Source: Leptospirales bacterium (lineage in GTDB: Bacteria; Spirochaetota; Leptospiria; Leptospirales; Leptospiraceae). From it: a stretch of DNA of 64,000 nt. Below the pieces are notes generated by a model. The model was given only the letters and a program-made list of their open reading frames with translations, was not told the DNA's origin and ran no database searches. Every line of letters starts with the position of its first letter. Position 1 is the stretch's first letter. This document shows, in pieces, positions 56,826-64,000 of this stretch. Location of the stretch: contig JAAFIR010000007.1 in assembly GCA_013297885.1 (NCBI GenBank), positions 62,001 through 126,000 of the forward strand, in the 5' to 3' direction. The position numbers were made by a program, and so were the translations under genes.

Positions 56826-58652
56826 TTAAGCAAAATAATATAATAAAAATACAGTAATAGATGTTAAAATTCCAGCCATCAATCTATCTGATTTATAAAA
56901 TGGCTCTTCTTCTTTTTTGTATTTTAAAATATAATGCAAAAAGAAGAATAAAACAAGAATTGAATTTGTTAAACCCAGAACAAACAAATTTACAAAATCT
57001 GATTTGTACAAATAGATCGAAAAAAATTGAATGATTAAAAAATAAATTACTCGATTTCGCACTTGGTACAAATCTCTTTTGTCTTCTTGGTATCGTGAGA
57101 CAAGAGTATATTGGATTTTATCTTCTTCTATTTCATTTTTCCAAATACAAATCAGATGAACTAAATAGGAAAATAAAACTGAAAAGAAAAACCGATGTAA
57201 AAAATTTAATTTTATTCCTAAATAGTTTTTAATAAATTCAAATTCAGATAGAAAATCATTATACAAAAATTCTATTAGAAAACCAAAAATAGGAGCTAAA
57301 ATGATAGATAGAATTGCTCCTTTTGAATTTGCACGTTTTGAAAAAATTCCAAGTATAAATGAAACCAAAAGTCCGGGGATAAAATAAGAGCTTAGGGCAG
57401 AGATTTTTAAAAAGAAATTTCCTTTTGTATCTGGAGTATAAGAAAAAATAGCTAAAAATGCAGATAAAATTACAATGCCTACAATTGAAAGTTGTCCAAC
57501 TTTTATAATTTTTTTATCATCAGCGTTTGGATTATAAAATTTTTTATAAATATCTAAAGTGAAAAGAGTAGAAGCAGAATTCATCATGGAATCAATTGTA
57601 GAAAAAATTGCACCAAGTAAACCAGCTGAAATCAAACCAACAAGTCCATACCCAACTGGAACAACAGAACCAACTAACACTGAAAATGCGGAGTCTGGGG
57701 AAATTTCTTTTCCACTAAATCTAGAATTAAATAAATAATATGCTGCAATTCCTGTTGAAATAGAAAAAAATGGAATTAATAATTTTAAATATCCACCTAC
57801 TAAAATCCCAATTCTAGCATGTTTTATATTTTTTGCAGCTAAAGCTCTTTGAACTAAATATTGATTTGTGCCCCAATAAAAAGCATGCATCATCATAAGA
57901 CCTGTAAATGCCCCAGTCCATGGAAGATCAGAATGATTACTAGGTAAATACAAATGAAATTTTTGTTTTGCAATTTCCTGACTTGCATCTAGTTTTAGTA
58001 AATTAAAAAATCCACCAATTTCCACTTGACTAAAAGTAAAATAAGCTGTGATGAGACCAGCAAGTAAAAGTAAAAAAGATTGAATCACATCTGTGTATAT
58101 CACTGCTTTGATTCCACCAAATATTGTGTAAGCTGCTGTTAGCACAACTAAGAACCAAACTCCATTTGCAAAACTTAACTCAAGAATTGTTCCTTTAAAT
58201 AAAATCATCATGGAGCGTGAGCCGATATAAAAACCAGAAACCATTTGAATCATGATTAAAGCTATCATGGTGATAGAATAAAATAATTGTGCATAATCAG
58301 AATATCTTTTTCCGAGATATTCGGACAATGTATAAATATTCATTCTCAGGTATACTGGTAAAAATCCATAAGCCAAAAGTAGCAAAGCAAAAATTGCCCC
58401 AAGTTCATAATGGCTTTGAGCAAATCCAATTGAGTAACCAACACCAAGCATTCCCACTAAATGATTTGCAGAAACATTTGTTCCAAATATTGAGCCTGCT
58501 ACACCCCACCAAGGAATGGAATGTCCACCTAAAAAATATTCTTCTTTATTTTCGCTATCAGACCCACCAAGCAAAAAACCAATTAGCATTACTAGAAATA
58601 AACTTCCAATAAAAATAAAATAATCCAAATCTGTAAAAATTGCAGTTTCCAT
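56826..58652 (-). CDS. Sodium:solute symporter (SSS family)
   Basis: This 608-residue inner-membrane symporter of the SLC5/SSS family has about 14 membrane segments and uses Na+ to import a solute. YFLGGHSIPWWGVAGSIFGTNVSANHLVG at the N-terminus and YTIFGGIKAVIYTDVIQSFLLL (the SSS signature region) resemble SglT-type sugar transporters. SAGLLGAIFSTIDSMMNSASTLFTLDIY contains the conserved Na2-site serines. A sugar or inositol is a likely solute by similarity to that branch, but it is not proven. Confidence 0.92.
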   Translation of the reverse strand: METAIFTDLDYFIFIGSLFLVMLIGFLLGGSDSENKEEYFLGGHSIPWWGVAGSIFGTNVSANHLVGMLGVGYSIGFAQSHYELGAIFALLLLAYGFLPVYLRMNIYTLSEYLGKRYSDYAQLFYSITMIALIMIQMVSGFYIGSRSMMILFKGTILELSFANGVWFLVVLTAAYTIFGGIKAVIYTDVIQSFLLLLAGLITAYFTFSQVEIGGFFNLLKLDASQEIAKQKFHLYLPSNHSDLPWTGAFTGLMMMHAFYWGTNQYLVQRALAAKNIKHARIGILVGGYLKLLIPFFSISTGIAAYYLFNSRFSGKEISPDSAFSVLVGSVVPVGYGLVGLISAGLLGAIFSTIDSMMNSASTLFTLDIYKKFYNPNADDKKIIKVGQLSIVGIVILSAFLAIFSYTPDTKGNFFLKISALSSYFIPGLLVSFILGIFSKRANSKGAILSIILAPIFGFLIEFLYNDFLSEFEFIKNYLGIKLNFLHRFFFSVLFSYLVHLICIWKNEIEEDKIQYTLVSRYQEDKRDLYQVRNRVIYFLIIQFFSIYLYKSDFVNLFVLGLTNSILVLFFFLHYILKYKKEEEPFYKSDRLMAGILTSITVFLLYYFA

Positions 58653-58746
58653 TTTATTACCAAATCTTGTTAAACATTCTTGTTCATTTTTAAAAACCCA
58701 AATTAATTTTTCTAGAATAAAAAACTACAAATTTAAAATTTATTTT

Positions 58747-58886
58747 GGGCGAATTTTTTTTGCAAGAATGGGATGCGGGTCAAGACCAACCGTCTTTCCA
58801 CAGTTGCAAAAAAAACCGTGCTTTTCGCTACTTCTGAATCCTTCAACTAAAGTCAGAGGATTCAGAAACGCTACAATCACTTTCGC
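58747..58886 (+). repeat. Structured intergenic element, copy E9
   Basis: It starts GGGCGAA and ends CACTTTCGC. P1 is GCGAA/TTCGC and P2 is GTG/CAC, a compensatory change at the middle pair relative to GGG/CCC. The first hairpin arms are TTTTTTTTGCAA/TTGCAAAAAAAA with a richer G+C loop; the second are TCTGAATCC/GGATTCAGA. It lies between the symporter start and the HxlR stop. Confidence 0.88.
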
Positions 58887-58899
58887 TTGTTTTGAAAAA

Positions 58900-59235
58900 C
58901 TATTTTTGAAAAGCAGTAAATTTTTTCCCCCAATCCCAGAGACCTTGAAGAATGGGACCAAGTTCAATCCCTTTTTTAGTTAGAATATATTCATATCTAG
59001 GTGGGTGTTCAGAATATAATTTTGCTTCAATAATTTCATATTTTTGAAGTTTTTTAATTCTATCTGAAAGTATATTTGGAGAAATTTTTTCTTCAGCTCT
59101 TAAAAACTCGTTAAATGTTTTAAATTTTTTTTTAAACATATCCCTTAAAATAAGTAAAGTCCATCTATCCCCAATAATTTCTAAGGTTCTTCCTACTGGA
59201 CAATTTATATCCAATAATATTAGTTTATTTTGCAT
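58900..59235 (-). CDS. HxlR-family winged-helix transcriptional regulator
   Basis: This 111-residue DNA-binding protein has CPVGRTLEIIGDRWTLLILRDMF at the N-terminus, including the conserved cysteine (C12) that serves as a redox or electrophile sensor in relatives such as YodB and HypR. The wing and recognition helix follow (ISPNILSDRIKKLQKYEII) and PPRYEYILTKKG. It is divergent from an SDR gene, and the shared 160-base region carries a perfect 16-bp palindrome, so autorepression together with control of the SDR is likely. Confidence 0.92.
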   Translation of the reverse strand: MQNKLILLDINCPVGRTLEIIGDRWTLLILRDMFKKKFKTFNEFLRAEEKISPNILSDRIKKLQKYEIIEAKLYSEHPPRYEYILTKKGIELGPILQGLWDWGKKFTAFQK

Positions 59236-59322
59236 AAAAATTAGAAAATTAGAAGTATTTTTTTTGTAAATAATTTCAAATATGAAATAAAATTTATTTA
59301 TTGAATAAATAGTTAGTTATTT

Positions 59323-59359
59323 ATTAGTAGTAACTATTTATTTAATAGTTACTACTAAT
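59323..59359. promoter_or_regulatory. Palindromic operator candidate for the HxlR regulator
   Basis: Perfect 16-bp arms, ATTAGTAGTAACTATT and its complement, flank the spacer TATTT. Inner half-sites AGTAACT/AGTTACT resemble HxlR-type operators with GTAAC/GTTAC. It lies 38 bases upstream of the SDR start and 88 upstream of the regulator start; a further partial TAGTTA repeat is adjacent. Confidence 0.7.
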
Positions 59360-59396
59360 TCATTATCAAATTGTATATTACTAAAAGGAATTACTT

Positions 59397-60191
59397 ATGT
59401 CAAACAATGAAAAATTTAGAAACAAATATGGTAGATGGGCATTAGTCACAGGTGCTTCAGATGGAATTGGAAAAGATTTTGTATGCGAACTTGCTAGAAG
59501 AGGATTTAATTTAGTTTTAGTTGCTAGACGTAAATCTATTTTGGAAGAAATCGGAAGTAAACTTAGAAAAGAAAATTCTATTGAAATACAAGTCATAGAA
59601 GCTGATCTTTCTGATTCAAACGACACTAAAAAAGTTATTTTGAATACAAAAAATTTAGATATAGGATTAATAGTATTAGCTGCTGGATTTGGGACTTCAG
59701 GAGAATTTATATCTATTTCAATTGAAAACGAATTAAATATGATTGATCTAAATTGTAGAGCAGTTGTAGAATTGACTCATTCTTTTGCAAATAAGTTTAA
59801 GCAAAATAAAAAAGGTGGAATCGTTTTATTTGGTTCAATTCTAGGATTCCAAGGTGTTGCTAGAACAGCAAATTATGCAGCAACAAAAGCATTTGTTCAA
59901 AGTTTTGCTGAAGGCATTAGATCTGAATTAAAACCATTTAATGTTAATTTAGTTTCAGTAGCTCCCGGACCTGTCAATTCAGGATTTGCAGGTAGAGCAA
60001 ATATGCAAATGGGATCAGCACAAAGTCCGGAAGGAATTGCAAACGAAACCTTAAATGCACTTGGGAAAAAAACAACAGTTCGACCAGGTTTTTTATCCAA
60101 GTTACTAGGTTATTCTCTTTCAACTCTACCGAGATTTGGAAGAAGTATTATTTTAAATAAAATTATGAGTGAAATGACAGGTAAGAAATAA
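59397..60191 (+). CDS. Short-chain dehydrogenase/reductase under HxlR control
   Basis: This 264-residue classical SDR has TGASDGIGKDF (cofactor loop), VLAAGFGTSG in the NAG position, serine in LFGSILGFQG and YAATK (catalytic Tyr-Lys). VSVAPGPVNSGF is the PG motif. It resembles the DltE/YqjQ-like group with a C-terminal hydrophobic helix, and may act on acyl or steroid-like ketones. It shares a promoter region with the HxlR regulator and one base with the downstream lipoprotein gene, suggesting a small inducible detoxification unit. Confidence 0.9.
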   Translation: MSNNEKFRNKYGRWALVTGASDGIGKDFVCELARRGFNLVLVARRKSILEEIGSKLRKENSIEIQVIEADLSDSNDTKKVILNTKNLDIGLIVLAAGFGTSGEFISISIENELNMIDLNCRAVVELTHSFANKFKQNKKGGIVLFGSILGFQGVARTANYAATKAFVQSFAEGIRSELKPFNVNLVSVAPGPVNSGFAGRANMQMGSAQSPEGIANETLNALGKKTTVRPGFLSKLLGYSLSTLPRFGRSIILNKIMSEMTGKK

Positions 60192-60646
60192 TGAAAATAA
60201 ATAAAGGAATAATCATGTTTAGTTTTTTGATAACATTAATTAGTTCATGTAAAATAGGTACTCCTTGGGAAGAAATAAAATCCAACAATTTTGATTCTGA
60301 AGAAGAAGTTGTTGTGGGTTTAACTTATGTTGAAGTTGGTGAAGATTCTACAAAAAATAAAATTTTTTGGAAATCTACTTTTGCATTAAAAAATAAATTA
60401 AAGGATTATCCCGGATACATTGGTGGAAGTATCCGTAAAGAAATTTTTGGTAATAAAGGTTGGACAATGTCAGTCTGGAAGGATGAAGAAAGTCTTGAAA
60501 AATTTGTTTATGGTGATAGGCATCAAGCTGCAATTGAAGAAGGTAGCCCTGCTTTAATCAAAACAAAATTTGCTAGAATAAAAGTTAAACGAAAAGATAT
60601 TCCACTTTCTTGGGATAAAGTAGAAGAACTTTTAAAAAAAGAATAA
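60191..60646 (+). CDS. Lipoprotein with dimeric alpha-beta barrel (ABM-like) domain
   Basis: This 151-residue protein has a signal ending LISSC (lipobox) after either of two starts (M1 or M9). The mature part has EEVVVGLTYVEVGEDS, YPGYIGGSIRKEIFGNKGWTMSVWKDEESLEKFVYGDRHQAAI, the strand-helix layout of antibiotic-biosynthesis-monooxygenase-like or DUF3291-like ferredoxin folds. Such domains include haem-degrading enzymes and quinol monooxygenases. It overlaps the SDR stop by one base. A lipid-anchored ABM protein is unusual; activity unknown. Confidence 0.65.
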   Translation: MKINKGIIMFSFLITLISSCKIGTPWEEIKSNNFDSEEEVVVGLTYVEVGEDSTKNKIFWKSTFALKNKLKDYPGYIGGSIRKEIFGNKGWTMSVWKDEESLEKFVYGDRHQAAIEEGSPALIKTKFARIKVKRKDIPLSWDKVEELLKKE

Positions 60647-60671
60647 ATTCATTACAATACTAAGGGATAAT

Positions 60672-60800
60672 GCGAAAAGGATACAAAAAGTTGCGAAGCA
60701 AGTCCGAGCTTGTGAGGACGAGACCCTTTTATAGCCTGACGGAATGCTAACGTTCTGCGATAGTATCACTAAACAGAAGTATTAGCATTCCGATTCGCCC
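60672..60800 (-). repeat. Structured intergenic element, copy E10 (divergent type)
   Basis: On the minus strand it starts GGGCGAAT and ends CCTTTTCGC. P1 is GCGAA/TTCGC; P2 is AGG/CCT, a compensatory change at the first pair. The first hairpin is CGGAATGCTAA with its complement; the second contains CAAAAAG-like outer arms and GTCC/GGAC. Together with E3 it carries the TCAGGCTA/TCAAGCTA core instead of CGGGCTTT. Confidence 0.82.
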
Positions 60801-60914
60801 AAAACAAAAAATAGAAAAAATCATAATTTCTGCAAATTACGAGCTTGATTCTAAATTCTGAACTTTATATTATTAGCTTTTAAGAAATTTCTATTTAAAA
60901 AGAAATTTAACGTA

Positions 60915-61142
60915 TTAGTTCTTTTTTTCTCCATCAGCACATGTTTTTTTTGCAGCAACTAGTTTATCCATTGATGTTTTTTTACATGTCTTTTGTTCAT
61001 CATTATTTTTTTTCTTTTCACACTCTTTTCTTTCAACCTGATTTAAATCCATGGCTTTGGTTGTACATTCTTGTTTTGATTCTGCTGAAAGAGTTGAGAT
61101 AGCAAAAAAAGTAGCCATCATTAATATTGAAATATTTTTCAT
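60915..61142 (-). CDS. Small exported cysteine-containing protein
   Basis: This 75-residue precursor has a clear signal peptide (ISILMMATFFAISTLSAES). The mature 54 residues are lysine-rich and contain four cysteines (in QECTT, KECEK, KTCKK, KTCAD) spaced by about 13 residues, which suggests two disulphides or metal binding in the periplasm. No family is recognised. The start codon and Shine-Dalgarno are embedded in a perfect palindrome, hinting at translational or transcriptional control. Confidence 0.65.
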   Translation of the reverse strand: MKNISILMMATFFAISTLSAESKQECTTKAMDLNQVERKECEKKKNNDEQKTCKKTSMDKLVAAKKTCADGEKKN

Positions 61143-61164
61143 AGTTTGTCCTTAAACAAACTAT
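61141..61164 (-). promoter_or_regulatory. Palindrome enclosing the Shine-Dalgarno and touching the start codon
   Basis: Nine-base perfect arms ATAGTTTGT and ACAAACTAT flank a six-base loop TTAAGG, which is the ribosome binding site. The 3' arm ends in the AT of the ATG start. In RNA the start codon is partly paired; as DNA it may be an operator. Confidence 0.6.
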
Positions 61165-61302
61165 ACTTCGTGTATCTTTTAATTGCAACTATTTAAAATA
61201 TTAATTTTTATTTGAATTAAATTCTTTTAAAATCAGACTTGATTTTTTAACTTGAAATATTTATTATGTCACAAAAGCTTCTTAACAAGAAAGTGAGGAT
61301 TC

Positions 61303-61743
61303 ATGTCAAAACTAGAAATTTTAATGCCTGAAAATTATTTTTATGAAACTGAACTTGTAGTAAGATTTGCTGATGTTGCAAATGCTGCAGTTCTTGGAAC
61401 CAATGTTTCGCATATGGTTTTTGATACATATCTTAGTTTTGTAAATGAAGCATTTGATTTGTTTTTAGAAAGTTACGGTTTTTCAAAATTTGATATTGCA
61501 GGTGCAAATTTAATCATACCAAATTGCCAATCTGTTTATTTGGGTGAATTAAATCCTCATGATAAAGTTAAAATTGAAGTATGCCCAACTAATTTTGAAG
61601 AAAAAGCTTGTGATATCTTTTTTAAAATGTCAAAAAATGGAAATACTGTTGCAAATATAAAACTTGGAATTATTTTTTATGATTATGCAAATCACAGAAC
61701 ACTTAAAGTTCCAGAAAAATTTTTGGAATTATTTAAGAGGTAA
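61303..61743 (+). CDS. Hotdog-fold acyl-CoA thioesterase-like protein
   Basis: This 146-residue protein is of the 4HBT/hotdog type. FYETELVVRFADVANAAVLGTNVSHMVFDTYLSFVNEAFDLF matches the first strand and long central helix; GANLIIPNCQSVYLGELNPHDKVKIEV the following strands. The usual catalytic Asp/Glu of the DWMGH motif is represented by FADVANAAVLG, so activity is uncertain. It starts GGATTC-ATG and lies two bases before a longer paralogue, making a likely heteromeric pair. Confidence 0.8.
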   Translation: MSKLEILMPENYFYETELVVRFADVANAAVLGTNVSHMVFDTYLSFVNEAFDLFLESYGFSKFDIAGANLIIPNCQSVYLGELNPHDKVKIEVCPTNFEEKACDIFFKMSKNGNTVANIKLGIIFYDYANHRTLKVPEKFLELFKR

Positions 61744-61745
61744 TT

Positions 61746-62528
61746 TTGTCTAAAAAAGAAATCCAACTCCCTGAAAAATTTTATTATACAACTGAAATTT
61801 TTATTAGAAAAACTGATCTCAGTTTAGACATTCATGTTTCATTTGCTTCTATTTTGGATTTAGTAATGGAAGCACATTTGCAGTTCCTTGTAAAAAGAAA
61901 TTTTACACCCACAAATATTTTTGGTAAAGGAATTATTTTTGCAGAAGCAAATATCCAATACCAAGGTGAGCTCTTTTATGAAGATGTAGTTAGAATTGAA
62001 GTTGGAATGATGAATTTTTTTGAAAAGGGCTTTGATTATGTTTTTCGATTAACAAAATCAAATGGTACAAAACCTGTTTCATATGTTGTGATTCGTGTTT
62101 TGTTTTTTGATTATGAATTAAGAAAAATTGCAAATGTTCCAGAAGAATTTAAACATCTTTTTTCAGAATCAAAAAAATCTAACCCTGTTTTAAAAATAGA
62201 CACTAACCTATGGAACAAGTCACATCAAATTTCTCTTGAAGCTTACAAACTCACTAAAAAACTTCCTTCAGAAGAGCTAAACCATTTAACAGCACGTATC
62301 CGCAAATCAGCAACTTCATTGCCTTTATCGATTAAAGAATTTGAATCCAAATCAGATAAAGAACAGAGACTTAAGTCTTATTCTCGTGTTAGAGGTTATA
62401 TAGAAGAATTAAGATATTATATCATACTATCAAATGATCTTGGTTATACTGATTCTAAAGAAGTGATTTCAAAACTAGATATGTTTATTATTGAGTTAAA
62501 GGAAATTTATTTATCTGGGAAAAATTAA
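61746..62528 (+). CDS. Fusion of hotdog thioesterase domain with a 23S rRNA-IVP-type four-helix bundle
   Basis: This 260-residue protein has two parts. Residues 1-145 are a hotdog domain paralogous to the preceding gene (FYYTTEIFIRKTDLSLDIHVSFASILDLVMEAHLQFL; QYQGELFYEDVVRIEV). Residues about 157-258 match the four-helix-bundle protein encoded in 23S rRNA intervening sequences: SLEAYKLTKKLPSEELNHLTARIRKSATSLPLSIKEF, then a KEQRLKSYSRVRGYIEELRYYIILSNDLGY region. The bundle is normally a stand-alone protein of about 120 residues and of unknown function. The start is TTG 61746. Confidence 0.85.
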   Translation: MSKKEIQLPEKFYYTTEIFIRKTDLSLDIHVSFASILDLVMEAHLQFLVKRNFTPTNIFGKGIIFAEANIQYQGELFYEDVVRIEVGMMNFFEKGFDYVFRLTKSNGTKPVSYVVIRVLFFDYELRKIANVPEEFKHLFSESKKSNPVLKIDTNLWNKSHQISLEAYKLTKKLPSEELNHLTARIRKSATSLPLSIKEFESKSDKEQRLKSYSRVRGYIEELRYYIILSNDLGYTDSKEVISKLDMFIIELKEIYLSGKN

Positions 62529-62647
62529 AAAAAGATTCCTAATTTTAAAAATTAATTTCACCACAGCTTTGAAATTTATCAATGAATATTGATAAGAGTT
62601 AATTTGCAAAAGATTAAAAAAGTAAGCTTTATTTTTTTCAAATTTTC

Positions 62648-63841
62648 TCACTGGCATGAAAGCCCTGAATCTGAATTGGGAGAAATATTATATTTTGAAC
62701 TTAAGTAGCAAACAACTTGGTTGTGTTCCGCAACAGTCATTAATCTATTGTAATGAATTATTTCTGCAAAATCCATATTTGCTCCTTCGTTTGTAGTGGC
62801 ACCGTCAAGAGCAGAGGCAATTGTAATTTGGTTTCCAATTGAGAAATCAGCAGCAGCTGTAAAGTTTAATACAGTACCTATTACTAAACCATTTATATAA
62901 ATACTTTCAGAATAACTAAGAGCAGCTAAATTACTTCTAAAAGATAAAATATTAAATCTACCAAGAAAACTAGAAAATGGAACTAAAATTGGTGAAGCAA
63001 AACCAAAATGAGCCCCATGACCAAGTGCAATACTTGTGGAATCAATATTGATTTTGTTCCACCTAGAAGCTGCTGGAGTGCTTCCAAAAGCAAAAATATG
63101 TTGAGACGTAAGAGCTGAAGTTCTAACAACAAGAAATGTTGTTTGAGGATATTGTGAAAGTCCATTATTCATTAAAGGACTTTGCCCTTGTGCTCTTGCT
63201 AAACAATTTGTATTTGCAGGTGAATTTAGAAATCTTACGACTGGTCTTGAATTTTGAATGTTGGTTCTAAAACTTCCACCAACTGTACAAGGTGTTGTTA
63301 CAGATAAATTGTACCCATTTCCACTTTCATCATTCCAAGTATTTACAATTGAAGCATCAGTTTGGTTTATTGAATCTGATCTTAAAAATAATGCAAGTCC
63401 AGTAGGGTTTGGAGAGTTTGATTTTTCTACAGATAAAATTTCTCTCCCTGAACTCATATATGAAACTCTATAAAATCTAGATGTAGTAGTTGATAAATTG
63501 GAATCAGCAAAACTTAAACTAGTTGTACCTCCATTAGTAATTTCAGTGTCAGAAGCAGTTACACCTGTAGTATCTTTTCGGTAAACTTTATAGGATGTAG
63601 CTCCAGATTGTGCCGTCCATGAAATTGAAATTAGTCTTGGACCAGAAAAAGTATTGATATTAAATTCTTGAGGAGTTGGACTAGGTGCAGGTGTAGGTGT
63701 AGGAATTTTTCTTGAATTTAAAATTATATCTGGTAAAACATAACCAAGAGTATTACAAGTAGAATCTAAAACAGAACATGGAGGGTTCATTTTACAGTGA
63801 AAATTTAAAATTGCAAGTATAAATAGGAGAATTATTTTCAT
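62648..63841 (-). CDS. Lipoprotein with fibronectin-III and LamG-like domains
   Basis: This 397-residue surface-type lipoprotein has a signal ending LNFHC (lipobox), a Pro/Thr-rich spacer (PTPTPAPSPTP), a fibronectin type III domain at about 65-145 (LISISWTAQSGATSYKVYRKD) and a C-terminal concanavalin/LamG-like beta-sandwich (ALFLRSDSINQTDASIVNTWNDESGNGYNL; GNQITIASALDG; MDFAEIIHYNRLMTVAEHNQVVCYLSSKY). The last segment is typical of secreted LamG proteins ('E-i-Yn-r-lt--E--qi--YL--KY'). It probably binds glycans or host matrix; no ligand is known. Confidence 0.82.
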   Translation of the reverse strand: MKIILLFILAILNFHCKMNPPCSVLDSTCNTLGYVLPDIILNSRKIPTPTPAPSPTPQEFNINTFSGPRLISISWTAQSGATSYKVYRKDTTGVTASDTEITNGGTTSLSFADSNLSTTTSRFYRVSYMSSGREILSVEKSNSPNPTGLALFLRSDSINQTDASIVNTWNDESGNGYNLSVTTPCTVGGSFRTNIQNSRPVVRFLNSPANTNCLARAQGQSPLMNNGLSQYPQTTFLVVRTSALTSQHIFAFGSTPAASRWNKINIDSTSIALGHGAHFGFASPILVPFSSFLGRFNILSFRSNLAALSYSESIYINGLVIGTVLNFTAAADFSIGNQITIASALDGATTNEGANMDFAEIIHYNRLMTVAEHNQVVCYLSSKYNISPNSDSGLSCQ

Positions 63842-64000
63842 GGTAGTTATAAAGTTTCAACTTAATAAATTTGCAATAAAATATTTATATTAAAAAAATT
63901 AATTTTGAATAAAAATTAAAATTTCAGTTTTTAAAAAATTGATCAGGCATATCTCTTGGGTGGCAAATATACTTCAAATAAAATTTCTGGGGTTAGAAAA
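63842..64000. other. Right edge, mostly non-coding
   Basis: These bases form the leader of the LamG lipoprotein gene. On the minus strand a frame open to the window edge ends EVYLPPKRYA and stop (63943); it could be the tail of a truncated gene, but with only 18 codons this cannot be judged. Confidence 0.3.

Noticed and set aside
58740-58983. Overlapping ORFs of 71-75 codons on both strands between the symporter and HxlR genes
   Set aside because: They coincide with repeat copy E9 and exist only because its hairpins keep frames open; there is no ribosome binding site or protein-like pattern.
61746-62528. The IVP-like segment as a sign of a nearby 23S rRNA gene
   Set aside because: No rRNA sequence lies around it and the domain is in frame with a hotdog domain, so it is a chromosomal fusion gene.

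Overview
This is an AT-rich window (by eye well under one third G+C) from a diderm bacterium with lipopolysaccharide. The gene set points to a spirochaete of the Leptospiraceae type: many lipoproteins with short L-N-C lipoboxes, waaA (Kdo transferase), a DUF1574-like protein, three TRL-like lipoproteins, class III nucleotide cyclases, chemotaxis-style signalling proteins, type III glutamine synthetase, and the infC-rpmI-rplT and tig-clpP-clpX clusters. The taxon is inferred; G+C looks lower than in described Leptospira.

Layout. 0.4-9 kb: an AAA-ATPase/PD-(D/E)XK nuclease-like ORF, a decayed lipoprotein gene, two Hsp20 genes behind a CIRCE operator, glpK with a DinB-like gene and a lipoprotein, and the TRL trio. 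9-14 kb: a tight operon TPR protein-mtaB-patatin-SDR-waaA. 14-18.7 kb: an NHL-repeat lipoprotein, then infC-rpmI-rplT-coiled-coil-zapA. 19-26.3 kb: oxidoreductases, mnmC with an abnormal start, and a four-gene signalling operon (CheY, CheX, GAF/HPt/CheA-type kinase, receiver-adenylate cyclase). 26.3-36 kb, minus strand: pdxH, a glycosyltransferase, MazG, DUF1574, glnN, MBOAT, sppA and a DUF374 acyltransferase. 36-46 kb: tesA, vapBC, tRNA-Gly, tig-clpP-clpX, envelope proteins, an anti-sigma-type kinase and uvrB. 46-54 kb: an aldolase, HPt/O-antigen ligase, a cytochrome c peroxidase, a degenerate cyclase, pyrD and a GNAT. 54-64 kb: a chemoreceptor, Na+/solute symporter, an HxlR regulator with divergent SDR, and two hotdog thioesterases, one fused to a 23S-IVP four-helix bundle.

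The most striking signal is not a gene. Ten intact and several broken copies of an intergenic element of about 90-190 bp share one secondary-structure plan. A 5-bp terminal stem (P1) encloses a variable hairpin, then a 3-bp stem (P2) followed by CT, a second variable hairpin, AT, the other P2 strand, exactly one unpaired base, and the closing P1 strand. P1 and P2 change by compensatory substitutions from copy to copy (P2: GGG/CCC, GTG/CAC, GAG/CTC, AAG/CTT, AGG/CCT, ACG/CGT), so selection or a mobilising enzyme must see the folded form. No gene in the window obviously mobilises it.

Other mobile or decaying DNA: the 5' end of an IS110-like transposase gene with its upstream non-coding region, the C-terminal tail of an Eco57I-like DNA methylase, and a lipoprotein pseudogene with two in-frame stops. 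There is no CRISPR array, rRNA or prophage.
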